NCBI RefSeq assembly: GCF_022568815.1 | Contig: NZ_JAKZHX010000009.1 | Location: 62,001 to 126,000 of the forward strand | Length of the DNA: 64,000 nucleotides | Source: Undibacterium paludis | GTDB taxonomy: Bacteria > Pseudomonadota > Gammaproteobacteria > Burkholderiales > Burkholderiaceae_D | Direction of reading: 5' to 3' | In this document: in pieces, positions 58,604 to 64,000 of the stretch | Layout: every line of letters begins with the position of its first letter | Numbering within the stretch: the first letter of the stretch is position 1 | Program-made: the position numbers and the translations under genes | Notes under the pieces: model-generated | What the model was told of the DNA's origin: nothing | The model's database searches: none | Seen by the model: the letters and a program-made list of their open reading frames with translations, nothing else

Positions 58604-59917
58604 ATGGCGGAAACAGGATCGTTATACAAGAATCGCGTATTAATGCTGACCCAGACCTTTTTTATGATAGACAATAAAAAAGAATTGTTACTGGGCGCGC
58701 ACAAGTACGACTTCGATATCCTGTTCTTTGATCAGATGAGTGATTTTGTCAATACCGTACACAACTCGGATGAAAATACCTTGTTTGTCATTGACCTTGA
58801 TGTCCTGTACAACATGCAGGATGACATGCAACACACACGTCGGCAAACCATGTTTCTGAGCGACCTGTTGCAGCGCCTGCCGACTGACAGAAGTTATATC
58901 TATCTGCAAACCGTACGCCAGGGCGAGCGTTTCCTTTTGCAGCAGAAATTAGTCGACAGCAACTGCCTCGCCTATGCAGAGAAACCAATCACGAATGAAG
59001 TACTGGTAGATAAACTGTTCAATATCTTTGCCAGGAACAAACGCGGCGATTCCAATACCGTCATCTACCTGGGTGAAAAGCCCGTCTTCGACATTGGCCT
59101 GCTATCCGACAATAAAGTCCAGCTGCTGCAATATCAGGACGGACACACTCTGCATGTACGTGTCAAAGAGGCGCAACCTGATCTTGTCCTCATTGACGAA
59201 GCACAATACCTGCAAACCGAGGCTGTCGTCCGCGTGCTGAAGAAAAACATAGAATTTGATATAGGTCGTGAGATCATTTTACTTCAAGACCGGCAAGACG
59301 CGGCTCTGACACGCCGCGCCCTGGACAGCGGCTTCGATGAAATCTTTATGCCCAATGATGCCGATGTGCTGACGCGCCAGCTATTGAATCGCATCAATAA
59401 AATACGCGCCAGCAAGGACTTGATCAGCCGTGACAGAGCAACGGGTCTGCTCAATAAAGTCGGCTTCCAGAAAAAAGCTCAGGAATGGATACGCCGCGCC
59501 AGCCGGGAAAACAAACCTCTGACCTACGGCATCATAGACATCGACAAGTTCAAAAACATCAATGATACCTGGGGCCACTATTTTGGCGACATCGTCATCA
59601 AGCGATTATCTTTGGTCTTGTCTGCACAAATGGGTGAACATGACCTGCTAAGCCGTTTTGGCGGCGAAGAATTTGTCGTGCTTTTCTGGGACTGCGAACC
59701 AGCACAAGGCAAACAAAAACTCGACGCCATGCGCGAAGCCTTTGGCAGAATTGACTTTGAGGTCAAACAAGGTGAAAACAAAAACTTTAGTTTCAGTGGT
59801 GGAATAGCCGACTTCCCTACCTGGAATACCGAAAATACCATGTTCCTGCAGGCAGATGCGATGCTGTATCAGGCAAAACAGAGTGGCCGGAATCAGGTTT
59901 GTGTTAGCAGGAAATAA
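58604..59917 (+). CDS. Diguanylate cyclase with two receiver-like domains
   Basis: A 437-residue GGDEF protein that makes cyclic di-GMP. The C-terminal domain (about 270-435) has IIDIDKFKNIND (metal Asp) and the active-site GGEEF at 353-357. The inhibitory RxxD site that should lie just before it is absent (GEHD instead), so product inhibition may be lost. Residues about 10-145 and 150-265 look like two degenerate response-regulator receiver domains: ENTLFVIDLDVLYN with AEKPI in the first, and DLVLIDEA without a clear conserved Lys in the second. They may sense partners rather than phosphate. No histidine kinase is adjacent. Confidence 0.85.
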   Translation: MAETGSLYKNRVLMLTQTFFMIDNKKELLLGAHKYDFDILFFDQMSDFVNTVHNSDENTLFVIDLDVLYNMQDDMQHTRRQTMFLSDLLQRLPTDRSYIYLQTVRQGERFLLQQKLVDSNCLAYAEKPITNEVLVDKLFNIFARNKRGDSNTVIYLGEKPVFDIGLLSDNKVQLLQYQDGHTLHVRVKEAQPDLVLIDEAQYLQTEAVVRVLKKNIEFDIGREIILLQDRQDAALTRRALDSGFDEIFMPNDADVLTRQLLNRINKIRASKDLISRDRATGLLNKVGFQKKAQEWIRRASRENKPLTYGIIDIDKFKNINDTWGHYFGDIVIKRLSLVLSAQMGEHDLLSRFGGEEFVVLFWDCEPAQGKQKLDAMREAFGRIDFEVKQGENKNFSFSGGIADFPTWNTENTMFLQADAMLYQAKQSGRNQVCVSRK

Positions 59918-59923
59918 TACAAT

Positions 59924-59994
59924 TTGTGGTCCGTGAGAATGGGCCCAATATCGTAGATTGTGCTACGGTTTATCAGCCCAACAATGGACCACAA
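59924..59994 (+). repeat. Large nested inverted repeat after the diguanylate cyclase
   Basis: Three stems nest co-axially. TTGTGGTCC (59924-59932) pairs with GGACCACAA (59986-59994). TGGGC (59940-59944) pairs with GCCCA (59976-59980). ATCGTAG (59950-59956) pairs with CTACGGT (59963-59969), with one G-U. The structure starts seven bases after the stop codon and has no T run after it. It could be a 3' UTR stability element, a small RNA, or a decayed mobile repeat; which is not decided by sequence. Confidence 0.5.
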
Positions 59995-60278
59995 CAAACG
60001 TCCATGTTACTGACCGCCAAATGTCGGGCTTGCCAACCCAACCTTCGAACTGATGCATAGACACAGATTTCTCCAACCCCACTGCGAAAAGGGTTTGGTC
60101 TTTGCGTTACAGGACTCAATTGTCAATACCCTATTCAATTGGCGCTTTCACTCTGCCCTGCACATGCGCAGAAAAGGCTTTCTCCAAGGGTGAACAGGTC
60201 GAAATTCACGCAGCTTCATCATAAGCGTATAACACCAAGGATCAGTTCTAGCTTTTTATACGTTCTTTTTTATAAGCA
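59995..60278. other. Intergenic region
   Basis: About 280 bases after the nested repeat and before the stop of the minus-strand membrane-protein gene. I see no gene, RNA or repeat. Confidence 0.4.
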
Positions 60279-60764
60279 TCAACGCAGCGCTGCCTCGCCT
60301 GTTCGAGCGACTCGCTTTTTTTTGCACGTGGGTAGCCAATTGAACTTAAAAAAATCGTCGCAGGCATTGGCATCAAGTGCAAGCAAGTGATTCAAGGACT
60401 GTTCCTCAGTAAGCAAGCTGCCATCCTGGTCATAGAACATGCATGGATCTAACGTACGCCTGGTGAAGCCATAATTTGGATCATTTTTATTTTCCGGATC
60501 AAGGTTTTGTGTTTTTTTTCTCTGTATTAAAAAGGTGACGAACATGACGATACACATTGTCCAAGGCCCAAGTAATAAACAAAGAATAAGGCCCACACCA
60601 TTAGGAAGACTCGAACTGACAACAAACATCAAAATGGAAGTAATCAAAAACGATAAAACTGCCTTACCACCTTGACCTTGAACAATCATGCAAATCAACA
60701 AAATCAGCGACGCGATGAATGGAAACAAAAACAACGCCTGAAATTCTGAATTACTAATGCCCAT
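60279..60764 (-). CDS. Uncharacterised membrane protein A
   Basis: A 161-residue protein with three to four hydrophobic segments in the first 80 residues (ALFLFPFIASLILLICMIV, AVLSFLITSILMFVVSSS, NGVGLILCLLLGPWTMCIVMFVTFL), then a soluble tail with DPNYGFTRRTLDPCMFYDQDGSLLTEEQSLNHLL. The ATG at 60764 has AGGG seven bases upstream, better than a TTG eight codons earlier. I do not recognise the family. It follows another membrane-protein gene by 94 bases on the same strand. Confidence 0.6.
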   Translation of the reverse strand: MGISNSEFQALFLFPFIASLILLICMIVQGQGGKAVLSFLITSILMFVVSSSLPNGVGLILCLLLGPWTMCIVMFVTFLIQRKKTQNLDPENKNDPNYGFTRRTLDPCMFYDQDGSLLTEEQSLNHLLALDANACDDFFKFNWLPTCKKKRVARTGEAALR

Positions 60765-60858
60765 CCAAAGCCCTATCTGACAATCCAATTGACGTTAGTC
60801 ACCGACAGAACATTTTGATGAAATCAGTCCAACTTAATTACTGATAAATATCACCAAG

Positions 60859-61476
60859 TCATTGTACCTTTTGTATTGCATCGATATATGAAATACCAAA
60901 TAAACCACCACGTACATTGATAATTAGTTTATCGCCTGATTCTGTTTGCTCAGACCAGTGATCAGGTACATTTATCTTACGCAGCTCTTTTTCAGGAGCG
61001 ACCTTAACCAGCCATGACTTCACAACATATTTTCCGCCCCGACTGCCTTCGTGTTCTGTAGCTATCTTTTTTATGATTTGCGCAGAAATTGACTGAGCCG
61101 GTGAAGTATCAAAATAAGTATTTACAGTCATAAAAAACGGCAAGGCTAAAAAGTAACCGCCTCCAAGGAAAAGCAGCCCAAAGCCTGCCCCCAAAGAAAA
61201 AACTCTCCCAGCCGCCCATTTTCTTGCAGTTGATAAAAGCATACTAAAAAACAAAAAAAACGCACCCATTAGCATCACTTTGAACGGCAATTCTTCCCAG
61301 AAAGGGCTCCATGGTTCCCAGCGCTGCTTTACCATATCAAATGCAAGGATCAGAAAAAGTATCACACCTAGAAGCGCACCAAGTGCTACAGATACTTTAA
61401 TAAACTTCGGCACTTCTAATGCCTGAGCATAGGATCTAAGCACTTTGCTTTCAGATTCATGCCTGTATTTGTACAT
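60859..61476 (-). CDS. Uncharacterised membrane protein B
   Basis: A 205-residue protein with three hydrophobic segments (about residues 25-47, 65-83 and 93-117), then a soluble C-terminal domain with VVKSWLVKVAPEKELRKINVPDHWSEQTESGDKLIINVRGGLFGISYID. The latter fits an extracytoplasmic or cytoplasmic beta domain. AGGGAA lies upstream of the ATG. It begins only 16 bases after the uvrB stop, on the same strand, so read-through from uvrB is likely. I know of no function. Confidence 0.65.
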   Translation of the reverse strand: MYKYRHESESKVLRSYAQALEVPKFIKVSVALGALLGVILFLILAFDMVKQRWEPWSPFWEELPFKVMLMGAFFLFFSMLLSTARKWAAGRVFSLGAGFGLLFLGGGYFLALPFFMTVNTYFDTSPAQSISAQIIKKIATEHEGSRGGKYVVKSWLVKVAPEKELRKINVPDHWSEQTESGDKLIINVRGGLFGISYIDAIQKVQ

Positions 61477-61492
61477 CTTGATTCCCTAATAT

Positions 61493-63598
61493 TTAGTTGT
61501 CGACAACAGCACCCAAGGTATCATGCCCACCCGCCCCAAACAATTGCTGTTTAACATGCGCTAACTGATCCCTGACCTGGGCAGCTTTCTCAAACTCCAG
61601 ATTCTTCGCATGATCGAGCATGAGTTTTTCCAGGCGCTTGATTTCACGGCTGATCTGTTTCTCGCTCATGACTTCATAACGTGCCTGTTCTTGTGCTACT
61701 GCCAGCTCTTCCTTGGCTTCCTGCGGATTATAGACACCATCGATGATGTCCTTGATCTGTTTGCTGATACCGGTTGGTGTGATGTTATTCGCGGCATTGA
61801 AAGCCAGTTGCTTGTTGCGACGACGTTCAGTTTCACCCATGGCGCGACGCATGGAATCAGTCACCTTGTCGGCATACAGGATGGCTTTGCCATTCAAATT
61901 ACGGGCAGCACGTCCTATGGTCTGTATCAGACTGCGTTCTGAACGCAGGAAGCCTTCTTTATCCGCATCCAGAATCGCAACCAGAGAAACTTCAGGTATA
62001 TCCAGGCCCTCGCGCAAGAGGTTAATACCAACCAGTACATCAAAAGTGCCCAGACGCAGGTCACGGATGATCTCTACCCGCTCTACCGTATCTATATCAC
62101 TGTGCAGGTAGCGCACCTTGATGCCATTTTCGTTAAGGAATTCTGTCAACTGTTCTGACATGCGCTTGGTCAACGTAGTGACCAATACACGCTCATTCTT
62201 TTTCACCCTTTCTATGATCTGATTCATCAAGTCATCGACCTGGGTCAGGGCTGGCCGCACTTCTATTTCAGGGTCAACCAGGCCGGTCGGCCTGACCACC
62301 TGCTCCACCGTCTGGTCAGCATGCTGGTCTTCATAATCACCTGGCGTGGCTGATACAAACACGGTCTGGCGCAATTTGCTTTCGAACTCAGCAAACTTCA
62401 ACGGGCGATTATCCAGTGCCGAAGGCAGGCGAAAGCCGTAATCAACCAGATTGGTCTTGCGCGCCCTGTCGCCGTTGTACATGCCATTCAACTGGCCGGT
62501 CAGCACATGCGATTCGTCCAGAAACATCAGGGCGTCAGACGGCAAATAATCAACCAGGGTAGGTGGCGGGTCGCCGGCCTTGGCGCCGCTCAAATGACGT
62601 GAGTAATTTTCAATCCCCTTAGTGAAGCCGATCTCGGCCATCATTTCCAGGTCAAAGCGGGTGCGCTGCTCTATGCGCTGTTCTTCTATCAGTTTGTTTT
62701 CACGGCGGAAAAAATCAAGACGCTCACGTAATTCCTCCTTGATGGTTTCTATCGCCCGCAGGACCGTTTCACGCGGCGTCACATAATGCGAACCAGGGTA
62801 GACGGTAAAACGCGGTATCTTTTGCTTGATACGGCCCGTCAATGGGTCAAACAATTGCAGGTTTTCGATTTCATCATCAAACATTTCCACGCGCACGGCC
62901 AGTTCAGCATGTTCAGCGGGGAAAATGTCTATGGTGTCACCACGGACGCGGAAAGTGCCGCGACCAAAGTCGACCTCATTACGCTTGTATTGCATTTGTA
63001 TCAAACGGGCAATGATGTCGCGCTGACTGACCTTGTCCCTGGCGCGCAAGGTCAAAATCATCTTGTGATATTCATTGGGGTTACCGATACCATAGATGGC
63101 AGACACCGTTGCCACGATGATCACGTCACGTCTTTCCATCAGTGATTTGGTGCAGGACAGGCGCATCTGTTCTATGTGCTCATTGATGGCAGAATCTTTC
63201 TCAATGAACAAGTCACGTTGCGGCACATAGGCTTCTGGTTGATAGTAATCGTAATAACTGACAAAATACTCCACCGCATTGCGTGGAAAGAATTCTCTGA
63301 ACTCACTATACAACTGTGCAGCCAGGGTTTTATTAGGTGCAAAGATGATTGCCGGCCTACCGGTCCTGGCGATCACGTTCGCCATCGTATAGGTCTTACC
63401 CGACCCCGTCACACCCAGCAGTGTCTGAAAAAACAAGCCATCATTGATTCCCTCGACCAATTGCGATATTGCCGTCGGCTGATCGCCGGCAGGCTGGAAC
63501 AACTGGTATAACTGATAAGGTGAATCAGGAAAGCTGATGAATTTTGCCTCGTCCAACTGTTCGGACGAAGCTGTTGAATTAACCGGTGCGACCGCCAT
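61493..63598 (-). CDS. uvrB: Excinuclease ABC subunit B
   Basis: A 701-residue DNA-damage-verification helicase of nucleotide excision repair. Walker A GVTGSGKT sits in motif I near residue 50; the [22 protein letters not shown] beta-hairpin, which inserts behind the lesion, follows. The helicase motifs DESHV and QTIGRAARN and the C-terminal UvrC-binding UVR helix ([24 protein letters not shown]) are present. The ATG at 63598 begins MAVAPVNST; the longer frame to 63640 has no support. It is transcribed away from the aminotransferase, and two membrane-protein genes follow. Confidence 0.97.
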   Translation of the reverse strand: MAVAPVNSTASSEQLDEAKFISFPDSPYQLYQLFQPAGDQPTAISQLVEGINDGLFFQTLLGVTGSGKTYTMANVIARTGRPAIIFAPNKTLAAQLYSEFREFFPRNAVEYFVSYYDYYQPEAYVPQRDLFIEKDSAINEHIEQMRLSCTKSLMERRDVIIVATVSAIYGIGNPNEYHKMILTLRARDKVSQRDIIARLIQMQYKRNEVDFGRGTFRVRGDTIDIFPAEHAELAVRVEMFDDEIENLQLFDPLTGRIKQKIPRFTVYPGSHYVTPRETVLRAIETIKEELRERLDFFRRENKLIEEQRIEQRTRFDLEMMAEIGFTKGIENYSRHLSGAKAGDPPPTLVDYLPSDALMFLDESHVLTGQLNGMYNGDRARKTNLVDYGFRLPSALDNRPLKFAEFESKLRQTVFVSATPGDYEDQHADQTVEQVVRPTGLVDPEIEVRPALTQVDDLMNQIIERVKKNERVLVTTLTKRMSEQLTEFLNENGIKVRYLHSDIDTVERVEIIRDLRLGTFDVLVGINLLREGLDIPEVSLVAILDADKEGFLRSERSLIQTIGRAARNLNGKAILYADKVTDSMRRAMGETERRRNKQLAFNAANNITPTGISKQIKDIIDGVYNPQEAKEELAVAQEQARYEVMSEKQISREIKRLEKLMLDHAKNLEFEKAAQVRDQLAHVKQQLFGAGGHDTLGAVVDN

Positions 63599-63661
63599 GA
63601 TGCTATTACCTTTGCTAAAATAGGTGGCTGTACTTTGCAATCTGCCTCATTCCAACCTTTA

Positions 63662-63677
63662 TTGTCGGCAACGACAA
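63662..63677. promoter_or_regulatory. Small hairpin in the uvrB/aminotransferase divergent region
   Basis: TTGTCG (63662-63667) and CGACAA (63672-63677) flank the tetraloop GCAA. It lies between the divergent start codons and could be an operator half-pair or a leader hairpin. I cannot find a good SOS (LexA) box here. Confidence 0.3.
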
Positions 63678-63696
63678 CTATTTCAATATTATCACG

Positions 63697-64000
63697 ATGA
63701 CTGCTTCCGCTTCTTCCCCCCTGTTTTCTGCCATAGAAATGGCGCCGCGCGACCCTATCCTGGGTATCACCGAAGCCTTTAATGCTGACCAGAATCCTGC
63801 CAAGGTCAACCTTGGTGTTGGTGTTTATTATGACGACAATGGCAAAGTACCCTTGCTGGAATGTGTCAAAAAGGCCGAAGCCATTTTGATGGAAAAATTC
63901 TCGCCTCGCACTTACCTGCCCATCGAAGGCCTGGCTGCCTATGACAAGGCAGTACAGGAACTGGTGTTTGGCGCTGACAGCGATGTCGTCAAAGAGAAGC
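63697..64000 (+). CDS. Class I amino-acid aminotransferase (AspC/TyrB-like), 5' part
   Basis: The first 101 codons of a gene that runs off the window. The reading frame begins ATGACTGCTTCC and encodes LFSAIEMAPRDPILGITEAFNADQNPAKVNLGVGVYYDDNG and TYLPIEGLAAYDKAV, the highly conserved start of the aspartate/aromatic aminotransferase Ialpha family. These PLP enzymes interconvert aspartate or aromatic amino acids with 2-oxoglutarate. AspC and TyrB cannot be told apart from this part. The gene is divergent from uvrB. Confidence 0.92.
   Translation, partial: MTASASSPLFSAIEMAPRDPILGITEAFNADQNPAKVNLGVGVYYDDNGKVPLLECVKKAEAILMEKFSPRTYLPIEGLAAYDKAVQELVFGADSDVVKEK

Noticed and set aside
63599..63696. 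Possible LexA (SOS) box before uvrB, CTGT followed by ATCT
   Set aside because: Only one half matches CTGT-N8-ACAG; no symmetric site is present.

Overview
The window looks like the chromosome of a betaproteobacterium of the order Burkholderiales, most likely family Oxalobacteraceae (an Undibacterium- or Herbaspirillum-like organism). This is inferred from gene content and order (scpB-rluB, then rimP-nusA-infB-rbfA-truB-typA; aat-bpt-pyrD; a cysI-DUF934-cysH-cysD-cysN-cobA sulfur operon; a two-enzyme cyanophycin locus) and from moderate GC content with short AT-rich promoters. No 16S gene is present, so the genus is not proven. Nearly all of the window is ordinary chromosome; I see no prophage, insertion sequence, integron or CRISPR array.

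Layout. 1-2.4 kb: the end of an unknown gene, dusA, a Spy/CpxP-like periplasmic protein, and tRNA-His with a clear promoter and terminator. 2.5-8.8 kb, minus strand: a secreted repeat protein, a cupin, an acetyltransferase, DUF1294, an exported amidohydrolase, trhP and a DMT transporter. 8.9-20.4 kb, minus strand: translation and RNA-modification genes (typA, truB, rbfA, infB, nusA, rimP) and, upstream, rluB and scpB. 21-24 kb: a decayed LprI-like remnant, a VOC protein, initiator tRNA-Met, a Nudix hydrolase and amtB with a sigma-54-type promoter. 24-28 kb: aat and bpt (N-degron tagging), pyrD, an aldo/keto reductase and an exported cyclophilin. 29-32 kb: YiaA/B, a PRMT-like methyltransferase, a small exported protein, and ribB under an FMN riboswitch. 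32.5-39.3 kb: assimilatory sulfate reduction through an APS reductase, ending in the siroheme gene cobA. 39.3-49.2 kb: two orphan solute-binding proteins, cbiX, lptG/lptF, pepA, xth, a chemoreceptor and an acetyltransferase.

49.2-57.7 kb is the most distinctive region. Divergent transcription units encode a DUF1854 protein with an ABC exporter on one side, and two cyanophycin-synthetase-like enzymes on the other, followed by a ribbon-helix-helix protein. The two synthetases carry complementary defects. The first (725 aa) has lost the Mur-ligase P-loop and C-terminus but keeps an HxxEH motif in its N domain. The second (856 aa) has an intact P-loop but lacks the HxxEH motif. This suggests division of labour in making the Asp/Arg storage polymer. 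amtB with its nitrogen-type promoter fits a nitrogen-scavenging and storage lifestyle.

57.7-64 kb: a DJ-1/PfpI protein, a diguanylate cyclase with two receiver-like domains (a dyad around its promoter and a large nested hairpin after its stop), two uncharacterised membrane proteins just downstream of uvrB, uvrB itself, and the start of an aromatic/aspartate aminotransferase cut by the window edge.
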